DNA of 58,403 nt from Gammaproteobacteria bacterium (GCA_018401885.1 JAGYKB010000015.1:1-58403), one strand, 5' to 3'; positions 1 through 8,874 are shown, counted from the first letter of the stretch. Notes: generated by a model from the sequence alone, not told the origin. Numbers and translations: made by a program.

Positions 1-1282
1 CCGAGGCCGCACCGGTGACCAACGCGACCTTGCCCTCTAGTTCACGTGACGAGTCGATCGCAGTCACAGCGCTCTTAAGCTTAGCCTGCTCTAGCTCCCA
101 GTACTCGACATCAAAGAGTGCTTTTCTTGGCAGCGGGCGCCAACCACCCAGACGCTCACCGGTAAGGATAGCTGGTATAGTATGGGCGACAATGTCCTCG
201 ACGATTTTAAGCCTTTTGACGCTCGGCGCGAGCCTTACAATTCCTCGCTCGGACCACACACCGAAGCGAGGCATCAGGTCTAAACGGCGATGTTCAGAGA
301 GAGCATGCTCTGAGAAATAAGAGGAATAGTCAGAGCAGAAACCTTGCAAACCGGCAACAGGACTCTGCGGGAAGACTGCACCAAAGGGTTTGGTATGGAT
401 AGTGTGATCGGGTGTGAGAGGACCACTGGCGATAAGTCGTTCGGCGTCCGTGTGCATTGAAAAACGTCTAGCATCATCACCAGTGTCGAGACTTGCCAGT
501 ACGGGAGAGCCAAACACGTTGCCCGCCTCACGGCGGAGTTCGGCGAAGGAGAGCCTATCGAACGTGTCGAGTTTGGCGACCGTCTCAGCTCTGCTATCAC
601 CTAATTCACTGACGATATACTCCTCCGCGCGAGTAACCAAGTCGATCATCGCGCTGTAGCTCGTTTTCGCGTCTTCGGCAAAAGTAAACAAGCCGTGGTT
701 AAGCAGGATAATGCCGCGTAGCGAAGACCAGTCGGCGTCTGCAGCTTCCTGCGCGACCTGTTTGGCTAGCACAAAGCCTGGCATGGTATAGGGCAGGATT
801 AGGACCTCATCGCCGAAAAGTTCGGCCAGGCGATCAGCACCCCTTCGAGAATTACTAAGCGTAACCACAGCATCGGTATGAGTATGGTCGACGTAGCGAT
901 GCGGTATCAGCGCATGAAGAATCGCCTCGACTGACGGTGTCGGTGCTGTTGGATCTAAAAGCGCTAGTCGTAATTCGCGCATCATCTGAGTGTCACTAAG
1001 TGTGTCGAGCGCACCCAGTCTTCGCAAGTAGTTCAGATCTACAGGCGGAAAGCCAGCCGCTTCTATTGTCCTGAGATCCCAGCCAGACCCTTTGACAAAA
1101 AGCGTTTCGACAGATTCACCGAACACGGTATTGCTAACGCCCTTTAGCGATGTATTGCCACCACCGTGTAAGACAAGGTCTGGATTCATACCAAGAAGCC
1201 TTGACGTGTAAACCCTGAGTCCTAGCTCGCCTTCTTCTGCAAAACACCGAGCTGCATCTTCGTCGTTCCAGAGAGACTTCAT
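1..1282 (-). CDS. Bifunctional class II aldolase / short-chain dehydrogenase (RhaD-like), 3' end outside window
   Basis: Open from an ATG at 1282 to the left edge: 427 codons and no stop, so the gene is partial. The N-terminal part is a class II (zinc) aldolase/adducin domain. The segment PSVEAILHALIP (residues 116-127) followed by VDHTHTDAVV places the likely metal ligands at His133 and His135, and a later NHGLFTF supplies the third histidine. The last visible residues, KVALVTGAAS, are the start of a Rossmann fold with the TGxxxGxG beginning of a short-chain dehydrogenase. This aldolase-SDR fusion is known from sugar catabolism, where it cleaves or oxidises deoxy-sugar intermediates; the substrate cannot be told here. 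A strong hairpin separates it from the upstream exbD, so it probably has its own promoter near 1290-1310. Confidence 0.88.
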   Translation of the reverse strand, partial: MKSLWNDEDAARCFAEEGELGLRVYTSRLLGMNPDLVLHGGGNTSLKGVSNTVFGESVETLFVKGSGWDLRTIEAAGFPPVDLNYLRRLGALDTLSDTQMMRELRLALLDPTAPTPSVEAILHALIPHRYVDHTHTDAVVTLSNSRRGADRLAELFGDEVLILPYTMPGFVLAKQVAQEAADADWSSLRGIILLNHGLFTFAEDAKTSYSAMIDLVTRAEEYIVSELGDSRAETVAKLDTFDRLSFAELRREAGNVFGSPVLASLDTGDDARRFSMHTDAERLIASGPLTPDHTIHTKPFGAVFPQSPVAGLQGFCSDYSSYFSEHALSEHRRLDLMPRFGVWSERGIVRLAPSVKRLKIVEDIVAHTIPAILTGERLGGWRPLPRKALFDVEYWELEQAKLKSAVTAIDSSRELEGKVALVTGAAS

Positions 1283-1311
1283 GACTTTTACTTTCCTCTT
1301 GCTCTAACGCA

Positions 1312-1337
1312 AAACGCACCGCCGAGGCGGTGCGTTT
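1312..1337 (-). terminator. Intrinsic terminator between exbD and the aldolase gene
   Basis: Perfect 12-bp inverted repeat AAACGCACCGCC / GGCGGTGCGTTT with a 2-nt centre. On the minus strand the second arm runs into four T residues. It lies 58 nt past the exbD stop and just upstream of the aldolase start, so it most likely ends exbD transcription. Confidence 0.8.
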
Positions 1338-1394
1338 CATTCAAAGGCACACGCATAGAGGCGGGCCTTAGGGTAGGTATGTATCGATGCAGGC

Positions 1395-1814
1395 TTATCT
1401 GGGCTCGACAATCGAGATATTTGACATTCCAGCCTGCCGAGCAGCGTCCATTACCATTACTAGCGTGGCCACGTCAGAGTCGTTGTTCGGTTGGATGATG
1501 ACTGACGCCGCTGGGTTCTCGGCTTTTAATTGGTCGATGTTCGAGCGAATTTGCGTCTGGATAATTGGACGCGGATTGCCGTTGAGGATAATTTCATTGT
1601 TTGCCCCAATTTCGAACAGAATATTCTTCTTGTCATCGTCCTCTGGCGGCGGCTGATCGTTATTGTTATCGCTGCTCGCAGCACTGATCGAAGTCTCGGA
1701 GAGGAAAGTCGCCGTGACCACAAAGAAGATAAGAAGTATGAATACCACGTCCAGCATCGGGGTGAGGTCAATCTTGGTATCGTCGGAACTTCGCTTGCCA
1801 GAAATTTTCTTCAT
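1395..1814 (-). CDS. ExbD/TolR family biopolymer transport protein
   Basis: 139 residues, the usual ExbD size. It has a short cytoplasmic N-terminus, then IDLTPMLDVVFILLIFFVV (about residues 16-34), the single membrane helix carrying the proton-path aspartate of ExbD/TolR, then a periplasmic domain. Residues about 46-62 form a very acidic, Asn/Pro-rich linker. ExbD proteins work with ExbB and TonB to drive outer-membrane receptors. No exbB, tonB or second exbD is next to it, and both sides carry hairpins, so it seems to be transcribed alone. AGGA lies 7 nt before the ATG at 1814. It could serve the TonB receptors in this window together with an ExbB encoded elsewhere. Confidence 0.9.
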   Translation of the reverse strand: MKKISGKRSSDDTKIDLTPMLDVVFILLIFFVVTATFLSETSISAASSDNNNDQPPPEDDDKKNILFEIGANNEIILNGNPRPIIQTQIRSNIDQLKAENPAASVIIQPNNDSDVATLVMVMDAARQAGMSNISIVEPR

Positions 1815-1890
1815 TATTATGTCCTGAGTGCTTTAATCAACGCCTAATTGCGCGCCCTAGTGACCCGAGTATAGCAATCCTATGCCTCGA

Positions 1891-1917
1891 TGCAAAAGTG
1901 GGAATTACACTTTTTGC
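1891..1917 (-). terminator. Terminator-like hairpin downstream of the TetR gene
   Basis: Imperfect inverted repeat TGCAAAAAGTG / CACTTTTGCA (minus strand, one bulged A) 20 nt past the TetR stop and upstream of exbD. The arms are A/T-rich and the trailing strand holds TTTT within the stem, so termination strength is uncertain. Confidence 0.45.
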
Positions 1918-1937
1918 ATACCCGCGCTGTGGTAGCG

Positions 1938-2525
1938 TTATTTCTTTAGGGAAGCCACGGAAAAATCAAGTAACTCTTTCAATTGTTTAGCATTTTTCCC
2001 ATCGCGCGAGTTAACACGTGCACCGTAAAGAGTATTTAAAATCACGTCAGTTGCGAACTCAGCGCTGAATCCTTTCTTTATCTTGCCCGCTTTATGCGCC
2101 TCTTTAACACGTGCTAAGAGTGCCTTACGCACAGTGGCCTGTGAGCTACGAACAACTTTCTTCATTTCTTTATCGTAATTAATGCTTTCGCAGAGCGAGT
2201 TGACTAGCAAACATCCGAGTCCGCGATGCTTATTACTCACTTCAACGACCGTCGCATTGAGGTAGGCAGTGATCGCGTCCCAAGGCTTTAACTTTGCGTT
2301 ACCTAGCGTCGCTTCAATTTGCTTTGCACTCAATCGATTGTATTGATCAACGCAGGATTTGAAAAAAGTTTCTTTGTCGCCGAATGAGTTGTAGAGAGTG
2401 CCTCTATTTATTCCGGTGCAGTCGAGTAATTTTTGTACGGAACTTGCTTCGTAGCCTTCCTTCCAAAATTGCTCCATCGCATTGGTTAAAACTTTGTTTT
2501 CATCAAATTCGACTGGACGTGCCAT
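1938..2525 (-). CDS. TetR/AcrR family transcriptional regulator
   Basis: 195 residues, typical for the family. The N-terminal DNA-binding domain shows the usual pattern: an opening helix (FDENKVLTNAMEQFWKEGYE, about residues 7-26) and then a helix-turn-helix ending GINRGTLYNSFGDKETFF. The C-terminal ligand domain (GLGCLLVNSLCES) resembles the TetR_C_13-like group; its effector is unknown. It is a single gene with its own promoter region (2526-2820). TetR proteins usually repress neighbours or themselves. Candidates are its own gene, through the direct repeats at 2636-2651, or the exbD gene downstream. Confidence 0.92.
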   Translation of the reverse strand: MARPVEFDENKVLTNAMEQFWKEGYEASSVQKLLDCTGINRGTLYNSFGDKETFFKSCVDQYNRLSAKQIEATLGNAKLKPWDAITAYLNATVVEVSNKHRGLGCLLVNSLCESINYDKEMKKVVRSSQATVRKALLARVKEAHKAGKIKKGFSAEFATDVILNTLYGARVNSRDGKNAKQLKELLDFSVASLKK

Positions 2526-2820
2526 AGTAAGATACTCAAGAAGATGGATTAATGTGGTCGAGACCCGCTCTTGGCGACGGGGTTACTCCGAATAATTTGG
2601 TCGCGCATTGTAGTATAAGAAAAACGTCAATTACAGTATCAACCGTATCAATTTGTGATTTTCTTCGAGAAATTACGCAGAAAGAAGATGAGGGCAGTTT
2701 TGAATGCAACAAAGTGGTGCGTACAAAGCTGCTTGAATGGTGGGTCAAAATCACGCAGCATTGTTTTAAACCATCTCTTTTAATTGGTTAAAATGATACT
2801 TTTAGATACAAAAAGCGCTG
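2526..2820 (-). promoter_or_regulatory. Intergenic region holding the probable tetR promoter and paired TTGATAC repeats
   Basis: 295 nt between tetR and the DUF445 gene, without a convincing gene. On the minus strand a TATACT (2617-2612) sits 19 nt from TTGATA (2642-2637), a plausible promoter about 80 nt before the tetR start. TTGATAC occurs twice, 9 nt apart (2642-2636 and 2651-2645), overlapping the -35 region, which suits a regulator site. The part nearest DUF445 is A/T-rich without a clear hairpin. A plus-strand reading frame at 2552-2791 has no recognisable protein character. Confidence 0.35.
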
Positions 2821-3576
2821 CTACGCGCCTACTATTATCTCAAAAACACTCACGCCGCAGCCTATGAGCCCACCAAAAACAGCACCCCACACAACCAGCC
2901 ATCCTAGATGCTTTTTAATCATATTCTGAATGACGCTTTTAACTATCTCAGGTGTCATCTCATTCAATCGACCGTCGATCACCTCTTCGAGCTTTTCGCG
3001 AATGGATACCGCGCCATCGCCGCTCGCAATCAGCTTTTCGATACGCTGGTGGAGCTGTTCTGGAGAGAATTGACTGACGAGATAGTCCTTCATTTCGGCG
3101 ATAAACGGCTCCCGGAGACCAGCCAGCGCATCGCGTCCGCCGAGCATTCCCAACATGCCTCCGAAAGACGACGCGAGAATCACATCGAGAAGCCTGTCGA
3201 ACGCAGAATCAAGATCGATACCATCGAGGCTCTTGCCAATCTCAGTCGCGACGCGTTCGCTCATTGATGTTTTGTCGTCGCCCGTCTGAGAACCCAGAAA
3301 TGAGTCGAGATCGACACGGTCGAAAAACTGCTCCATGATCAGTTCGCGAATACCCACCTTGAACTCTTCAAACCGTAGAGGTATGACACCAGACCCATAG
3401 AGCCCAGGCACGCGCTCGAAGAGCATGTGTATCGCGAGCCAGTTTGTTACACCACCTGACAACGCGAACAGCCCAGTACTTAACACAATGTCACCGGTAC
3501 TCCCTTCGAGCAGAGCACCGAATAAGATTAAGAGAAGAGCAATCCCATTACTTACAATACTTTTATCAACTGCCAT
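2821..3576 (-). CDS. DUF445 family membrane protein
   Basis: 251 residues. A hydrophobic stretch at about residues 8-45 contains the family hallmark GVTNWLAIHMLFERVPG near residue 42 (the N-A/W-L-A-I-x-M-L-F segment). A long soluble central part rich in Asp, Glu and Lys follows, and a C-terminal membrane helix (LVVWGAVFGGLIGCGVSVF). DUF445 (YheB-like) proteins have no settled function. The start ATG at 3576 is 8 nt from the stop of the nitrilase-family gene, so the two are probably co-transcribed. Confidence 0.85.
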   Translation of the reverse strand: MAVDKSIVSNGIALLLILFGALLEGSTGDIVLSTGLFALSGGVTNWLAIHMLFERVPGLYGSGVIPLRFEEFKVGIRELIMEQFFDRVDLDSFLGSQTGDDKTSMSERVATEIGKSLDGIDLDSAFDRLLDVILASSFGGMLGMLGGRDALAGLREPFIAEMKDYLVSQFSPEQLHQRIEKLIASGDGAVSIREKLEEVIDGRLNEMTPEIVKSVIQNMIKKHLGWLVVWGAVFGGLIGCGVSVFEIIVGA

Positions 3577-3584
3577 ATAACGTC

Positions 3585-4487
3585 CTAACTGAGTCGTCTT
3601 TGCTGCTGTATTGGCATGCGCGATCGAATATCTTCAACGCGAGCTAAATCAATATCGGCAATCGCGATACCTTCGCCAGTCGCTACGCAGTCGAGCACCT
3701 CTCCCCAAGGATCGACGATCATTGAGTGCCCCCAGGTCTCTCGCGTATCGCTATGCCTCCCACCTTGTGCCGCTGCCACTACATAGCACTGATTCTCGAT
3801 AGCTCTTGCCCGCAGCAGTGGCTCCCAGTGCGCAGCGCCAGTAACGGCTGTAAAAGCTGCTGGCACCGTGATCAATTGCGCGCCTCGGGCCATCAGTTGC
3901 CGATATAACTCGCCAAACCTTAGGTCGTAACAGACACTCAGGCCTAACTGTAATCCTCCGACCTCAACACAGGTAAGCTCACTCCCCGCCTCGTAGCTTA
4001 ACGACTCCGAATACTGTGACTGGGCATCGTTCACTTTGACATCAAACAGATGAATCTTGTCGTAGCGTGCAATACGTTCGCCACGTGGATTAAATACGAG
4101 ACTGCTTGCACGAACGCGCCCATCTTCGATAAGACTTCCATCAGGGCGAGTGAGCAGCGGAATCGTGCCGCCGACGATCGTTAAGGAGTGCTCGGCTGCT
4201 TGGCATGACAGAAAATTTTGCAGAGGCGAAGCTTCTTCTTCCCATTGGTTATTTTTCTGACCACCCAGATCATCGTTAGTCGCATGCGCCTTCGAATAGG
4301 TCACAGTCTCAAGCATGCGCTCGCCCACTTCAGCAAGAGGAGATAGCCCTTCGAGCGTGGCAAATACCTCCGGCAGCACCACAAGCGTCGCACCTGCCTC
4401 GGAAGCGCTGGCGATTAGCCTCGCTGCGGCAGCGAGATTTTGCTCTATGCTCGAGGTACTCACCATTTGCAGTGCAGCTATACGCAT
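3585..4487 (-). CDS. Carbon-nitrogen hydrolase (nitrilase superfamily; deaminated-glutathione/omega-amidase type)
   Basis: 300 residues. The catalytic triad can be read directly: Glu40 in VVLPEVFA, Lys144 in RYDKIHLFD and Cys186 in LSVCYDLRFGELYRQ. This Nit branch usually hydrolyses omega-amides such as deaminated glutathione, and in many gammaproteobacteria it lies directly after yhdP, before tldD. Here three other genes separate it from yhdP and tldD is absent. Residues about 64-87 (around NDDLGGQKNNQWEEE) look like an extra acidic, Gln/Asn-rich loop compared with the usual family length of about 270-285; this is from memory of the family, not an alignment. AAGGA precedes the ATG closely. 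Confidence 0.88.
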   Translation of the reverse strand: MRIAALQMVSTSSIEQNLAAAARLIASASEAGATLVVLPEVFATLEGLSPLAEVGERMLETVTYSKAHATNDDLGGQKNNQWEEEASPLQNFLSCQAAEHSLTIVGGTIPLLTRPDGSLIEDGRVRASSLVFNPRGERIARYDKIHLFDVKVNDAQSQYSESLSYEAGSELTCVEVGGLQLGLSVCYDLRFGELYRQLMARGAQLITVPAAFTAVTGAAHWEPLLRARAIENQCYVVAAAQGGRHSDTRETWGHSMIVDPWGEVLDCVATGEGIAIADIDLARVEDIRSRMPIQQQRRLS

Positions 4488-4536
4488 TGTCCTTCCTCAC
4501 TAAGGCGCGGGCTGAATCAAGATCCGATACTTTAGA

Positions 4537-5925
4537 CTAATGAACCAGGTTACGGACGATTGCGCCGAGATCGGTCACGCCGGCGCGAAAAGCCTCAACC
4601 GGAATTCGCTCATCGTTTCCATGCACGCCGGTGGGATCATCAGCACGCGTAATGACTGGGCTAAATCCGTAACTAACAATACCAAGATCGCGAGTAAAGT
4701 GACTGTCGGTAAATCCCGTGCTTACAGCTGATAGAACTCGCGAACCGGGGTAGAGTTCTCCTGTCACATTCACGATCGACTCGAACAGAGTCGAATTCGT
4801 ACTGGATATCGCGGGAGTAAAAGCCATTATTACGTCGACCTCGACTCCGGTTCCTTCGAGGAGCGCCTCAATATCTGCAATCAATTCCTCAGCGGGACGA
4901 TCGGGAAGCATTCGGCAATCCAACTCAGCCCAGGCTTCGGGAGGAATCGTATTAATTTTACTCGAACCACCCATCCGCGTGATGGAACAAATATCTCGCG
5001 TTAGTGCATGATGTCCGGGCCGAAAGTCTTGTAGCGCCGGCAAGAATTCTGGGTCGGTAATCGCTCGTGCCATGTCAGCATAGGCAGGCGCCCAGTCATC
5101 ATCCATCGACACTGCAAGACCTGAAAAATAGGCGTCGACGGCAGGAATAATCCGAGGCTCAAAAGGATTTTCTTTGATTCTGTTAAGCGCCTCGACGATG
5201 CGAAGAACCGAAGTCGTTGCACGTGGCGAGGAACCATGCCCAGGGACGTCAATTGCGCTGAGACGCAACCACACGGGAACTTTCTGAGTCACCTCTACAC
5301 CAAACACTATTTCGTCGCCGCTGACGCTACCGGCACCACCTTCGTTAATTAGCAGCCCGATGCCTTCAAATATTTCAGGACGATTCTCGATCAACCACCC
5401 AGCACCGTAGAAGCCGCCAGCCTCCTCATCAGCCGTCGCCAAGAACACAACATCTCGGTTCAGCGCGCGACCGCTACGGTGAAGGCTTAGAAAAGTTGCT
5501 AGATGCGCAATGCCTGTACCCTTCATATCGCGCGCGCCGCGGCCGAGAATATAGCCATCACGCAACTCGCCAGAAAGAGGATCAGTAGTCCAGAACTCTT
5601 TGTCAGCCGGCACTACGTCGGTATGCTGAAGTAGCATGAGACCAGGCTCATTCCCTCCCTCTAGCCGCGCCCAAATGTTTCCGCGCCCAGGCGCACTTTC
5701 AACCCAGTCATATTCGATGCCCTCGGCGTCAAAAATTTCGCGATAGAACTCCACCGCGCGGGTTTCGTTTCCGGGCGGATTTACAGTATCTACCCGTATG
5801 AATTCTTGCAGCCATTCGACAGCCTCGTCTTCAAGAGACTGGGCTGATACTGTTTGCGAAAATATTATTAACGAGGCCACAGGCAGGCTGAGTGTAAGGC
5901 ACTTTATCAATAATTTAAGCGTCAC
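4537..5925 (-). CDS. M20 family metallopeptidase (ArgE/DapE-like), exported
   Basis: 462 residues from the GTG at 5925, preferred over an earlier in-frame GTG at 5940 because GGAG lies 8 nt upstream of it. It begins with a signal peptide (LKLLIKCLTLSLPVASLII, likely cleaved after VSA). The di-metal site of M20 peptidases is visible: LLQHTDVVPAD (His and catalytic Asp), GRGARDMKGTG (bridging Asp), TADEEAGG (catalytic Glu-Glu), and a final His in TGVHGNDERIP. The central HALTRDICSITRMGG belongs to the lid/dimerisation domain. These enzymes remove N-acyl groups or cleave dipeptides, here probably in the periplasm. It sits between the 5'-nucleotidase and the nitrilase with gaps of 50-80 nt, so it may share their transcript. 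Confidence 0.9.
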   Translation of the reverse strand: MTLKLLIKCLTLSLPVASLIIFSQTVSAQSLEDEAVEWLQEFIRVDTVNPPGNETRAVEFYREIFDAEGIEYDWVESAPGRGNIWARLEGGNEPGLMLLQHTDVVPADKEFWTTDPLSGELRDGYILGRGARDMKGTGIAHLATFLSLHRSGRALNRDVVFLATADEEAGGFYGAGWLIENRPEIFEGIGLLINEGGAGSVSGDEIVFGVEVTQKVPVWLRLSAIDVPGHGSSPRATTSVLRIVEALNRIKENPFEPRIIPAVDAYFSGLAVSMDDDWAPAYADMARAITDPEFLPALQDFRPGHHALTRDICSITRMGGSSKINTIPPEAWAELDCRMLPDRPAEELIADIEALLEGTGVEVDVIMAFTPAISSTNSTLFESIVNVTGELYPGSRVLSAVSTGFTDSHFTRDLGIVSYGFSPVITRADDPTGVHGNDERIPVEAFRAGVTDLGAIVRNLVH

Positions 5926-6005
5926 TGTTTTTACTCCCACTTAGTCTAAATTTCTCGAAATATCCTGCACTCGCAAGAGTGATTGCTAGTGCGCACACCT
6001 TTAGT

Positions 6006-7460
6006 TCAGTCGATCAGCTGCAGGGGTCGCGCTTGCGTTGATGCAAGACTCCTAAGCCAATCTCGAAATGGCAAACCATACTGCGTTCCCGTGTCATAAG
6101 CATTAGGATCAGCAGAGGCAAAGCGCTCGTACCCATCTCCTCCCGCATACATGAAACTATTAATGAGAACGCGATAGAGTTCATCCGCTTGAGGCGCCTC
6201 ACCTGTTGCTGACAACATCCATTTGTCGTCAACTTTCGCCATACCTGCGACGCGAGGACGACTGCCCTCGTTGAGAGCAGCTATCAAATCTGCTCCCGAA
6301 ATTTCAACGGCGACAATCGTATTGTCAAAAGGCAGTATCGCAACGGTGTCGCCAAGAGTTACCGCCCCGCTTGGCAGCGGCGCACGAATTCCTCCGGCGT
6401 TGGTCACAGCAACGTCCGCCGCGGGATCAGCCCATAGCCATGAATCGACCACCAGTTGATCTAACACCGTTCCCCGAGGCACCGTCTTGTCAACATAGGC
6501 CAACACCTCGGACAGCGATGCTTCCGAGCGCGATTGCCACTTTTCAATAATAGCGCGAATCTCGGGATCCGCTTGCGCGCCTGCATTTTCCGCAGTTGCA
6601 AAATCGACGCGTACCTCGTCATCAGTACCGATAGAGAAGGTCGCGCGCGCGTAGCTACCAAAATGGAAGCCCCCGCCGAGAATCACGGTGCTGTCGAGGC
6701 GCTTCGCGATTAGCTCGTTGCAGTGCCCGGCGCCGAAAAGACTAATATCCAGATCGGCGACAGCGAGCGCGAGAGGCTCTAATTCATCGAGACACACATG
6801 CGAAATCACAAAGGTAAGCTCGACGCCCTGCGCTTCGATCTCCGGCACAATCCGGCGGAGTGTTGCCTCGTAGTTATTAAACCGCAGCGGTGCAACAGTT
6901 GCAGGATTCGTCGTAGTCGACGTCTCAGTTGTTGTTAACCCAATGACACCGACACGTACGCCTGCGGCCTCTACGATTCGATACTCGACAATACCAATAT
7001 CCTTCGGAACTAAACCCGAATCACGCCATGCCGTGTTAGCACTAACATAGGCATAGTCTGCTTCTGCACTGCGCTCACGGATTGTATCGAGGCCAAAATC
7101 GAATTCGTGATTCCCGATAGCAGAGGCCGCATAGCCCATTGAATTCATTAATTCGACCATGCTCTTTCCCTGATTCCATGTTGAGATGGCCGGCCCTGTC
7201 CAATTATCTCCACCGCTAAGCAGCAAGAAATCCTCCGCATTAGCGATCGAATAACCCTCAGCATCCTTCCACAGCTGCATCAAATTGGCGGCGCTGTTCG
7301 ACTCCCCCATTCCCTCCATCCAACCGTGTTCGTCGTTGGTATAGAGCACAGTGAAACTGCGCTCACTTTGCTCCGCAACCTGACAGGCCGACAATGCCGC
7401 TGTGAGCATTATTCCTGCGCACAGTCCTAGAATTTTTCTCAAACCCATACCTGTTTCCAT
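6006..7460 (-). CDS. 5'-nucleotidase / UshA-like metallophosphoesterase lipoprotein
   Basis: 484 residues from the ATG at 7460; another ATG at 7448 is possible and has GGAAA upstream. The N-terminus is a lipoprotein signal with lipobox LSAC (Cys26 from 7460). The calcineurin-like domain has its metal motifs in order: YTNDEHGW, SGGDNWTGP, GNHEFDFG, ISHVC, GAGHCNE. The C-terminal nucleotide-binding domain has TNAGGIRAPLPSG and LPFDNTIV, as in 5'-nucleotidases. It would dephosphorylate extracellular nucleotides at the cell envelope. It starts 19 nt after the ppnN stop, so the pair is probably one operon for nucleotide scavenging. Confidence 0.9.
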   Translation of the reverse strand: METGMGLRKILGLCAGIMLTAALSACQVAEQSERSFTVLYTNDEHGWMEGMGESNSAANLMQLWKDAEGYSIANAEDFLLLSGGDNWTGPAISTWNQGKSMVELMNSMGYAASAIGNHEFDFGLDTIRERSAEADYAYVSANTAWRDSGLVPKDIGIVEYRIVEAAGVRVGVIGLTTTETSTTTNPATVAPLRFNNYEATLRRIVPEIEAQGVELTFVISHVCLDELEPLALAVADLDISLFGAGHCNELIAKRLDSTVILGGGFHFGSYARATFSIGTDDEVRVDFATAENAGAQADPEIRAIIEKWQSRSEASLSEVLAYVDKTVPRGTVLDQLVVDSWLWADPAADVAVTNAGGIRAPLPSGAVTLGDTVAILPFDNTIVAVEISGADLIAALNEGSRPRVAGMAKVDDKWMLSATGEAPQADELYRVLINSFMYAGGDGYERFASADPNAYDTGTQYGLPFRDWLRSLASTQARPLQLID

Positions 7461-7479
7461 TTTTCCCAAAACATCAGAC

Positions 7480-8874
7480 TCATTGCGACACTATTTCCCA
7501 GCACGGCGTGTAGTTGGAGTAGTCAATCTTCATCCGCTTCTGCTCAACGAACGACGCGAGCAGCGACTCCATCCTCTGCATGATTTGTGGCTCACCTGTG
7601 ATCTGAAAGGGGCCATGCGTTTTAATCTGCGCAACACCTTGTGCCTTCACGTTGCCTGCTACGATGCCCGAAAATGCCTTTCTTAAATTCGATGCTAGCT
7701 GCTGAGCGGAAACAGTGGAATCTAGACGCAGGCCGGCCATATTTTCGTGGCTAGGAATAAACGGCGCCTGCAAATCCGAAGGAATATAAAGCTCCCAGTT
7801 AAATCCATAGGATGCACCCAGCGAAAGTCTATGCTTTCGCTGCATATCAACGTGCGCCTTGGCACGACGCGCGATAGCCACCGCATCACCCGAAATTATT
7901 TCATAGTACTCTGCGGCTTCATCGCCTAGGGTCGCCCGTATAAACGCATCTATCTTTTCAAAATATTCGCTGCTTGATTCAGGGGACGCGAGAATCAGGC
8001 CAAAAGGGTGTCCTGCATTGCGTTCATGCATCAGGATGCTCAGAATGTAGAGTAGTTCTTCCGCTGTTCCTGCACCGCCGGGGAAAACCACGATGCAGTG
8101 CGCCAAGCGCACAAATGCTTCTAGACGTTTTTCGATATCGGGCAAGATGACTAGCTCATTAACAATCGCGTTGGGTGCCTCTGCTGCGATTATCCCAGGC
8201 TCAGTAATGCCAATATAGCGGCGCAGTGCGAGCTGCTGTTTAGAGTGACCAATGGCAGCCCCCTTCATCGGCCCCTTCATGGCGCCCGGGCCGCAGCCCG
8301 TGGCGATATTTAGTCCGCGCAGGCCGAGTTGATAACCAACCTCTTTCGTGAAGTCATATTCGTTACGACCTATAGAATGACCACCCCAACACACCACTAA
8401 ATCGGGCTTTAAGTTTGGCTGAACGATATTTGCATTGCGTAGGATATCGAAGACAGCTTCTGTCACGCCTCGCCTGCTATCGAGATCATAAAAGCCATTA
8501 AGCGCATTATTTACATAAACGACATCCCTTAATACCGAGAACAAATGTTCTTGAATACCGCGAATCATATTGCCATCGACAAAAGCTGAAATAGGCGCAT
8601 TGCGAACATCCATGATTGGCCCGCGCGACTGTGGCTTTACATCGATTTCAAAATCGGGATAAGACTCAATGAGACTAGAAACATCATCGACCTCATTGCC
8701 ACTATTGAGTACCGCAAGTGCACATATTCGAAATAAACTGCGTACCTCTTCATTTGCGGACATGAGGCTTTGTATCTCGCGATATGAGAGTAAATTGAGC
8801 GATCTCATCGGACGCAAATTCTCTCGACTGGTCGTTTCCTGTTTCAGAGCACCTAGCATTTCGTCGTGCGACAT
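7480..8874 (-). CDS. ppnN: Pyrimidine/purine nucleotide 5'-monophosphate nucleosidase PpnN (YgdH, LOG family)
   Basis: 464 residues (E. coli PpnN is 454). It splits nucleoside monophosphates into base and ribose 5-phosphate, and in E. coli it is controlled by (p)ppGpp. The LOG/lysine-decarboxylase-like core is clear: GGHSIGRNEYDFTKEVGYQ, GCGPGAMKGPMKGAAIGH, and the PGGAGTAEELLYILS motif that binds the phosphate. Flanking N- and C-terminal domains (DUF4478/DUF3412 type) match the long PpnN form, not the short cytokinin LOG form. It is followed at once by a 5'-nucleotidase. The ATG at 8874 is the first in frame. Confidence 0.93.
   Translation of the reverse strand: MSHDEMLGALKQETTSRENLRPMRSLNLLSYREIQSLMSANEEVRSLFRICALAVLNSGNEVDDVSSLIESYPDFEIDVKPQSRGPIMDVRNAPISAFVDGNMIRGIQEHLFSVLRDVVYVNNALNGFYDLDSRRGVTEAVFDILRNANIVQPNLKPDLVVCWGGHSIGRNEYDFTKEVGYQLGLRGLNIATGCGPGAMKGPMKGAAIGHSKQQLALRRYIGITEPGIIAAEAPNAIVNELVILPDIEKRLEAFVRLAHCIVVFPGGAGTAEELLYILSILMHERNAGHPFGLILASPESSSEYFEKIDAFIRATLGDEAAEYYEIISGDAVAIARRAKAHVDMQRKHRLSLGASYGFNWELYIPSDLQAPFIPSHENMAGLRLDSTVSAQQLASNLRKAFSGIVAGNVKAQGVAQIKTHGPFQITGEPQIMQRMESLLASFVEQKRMKIDYSNYTPCWEIVSQ

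Noticed and set aside
2552..2791. 79-codon plus-strand frame between tetR and DUF445
   Set aside because: A/T-rich sequence with stop-poor frame; no homology recognised and no ribosome site.
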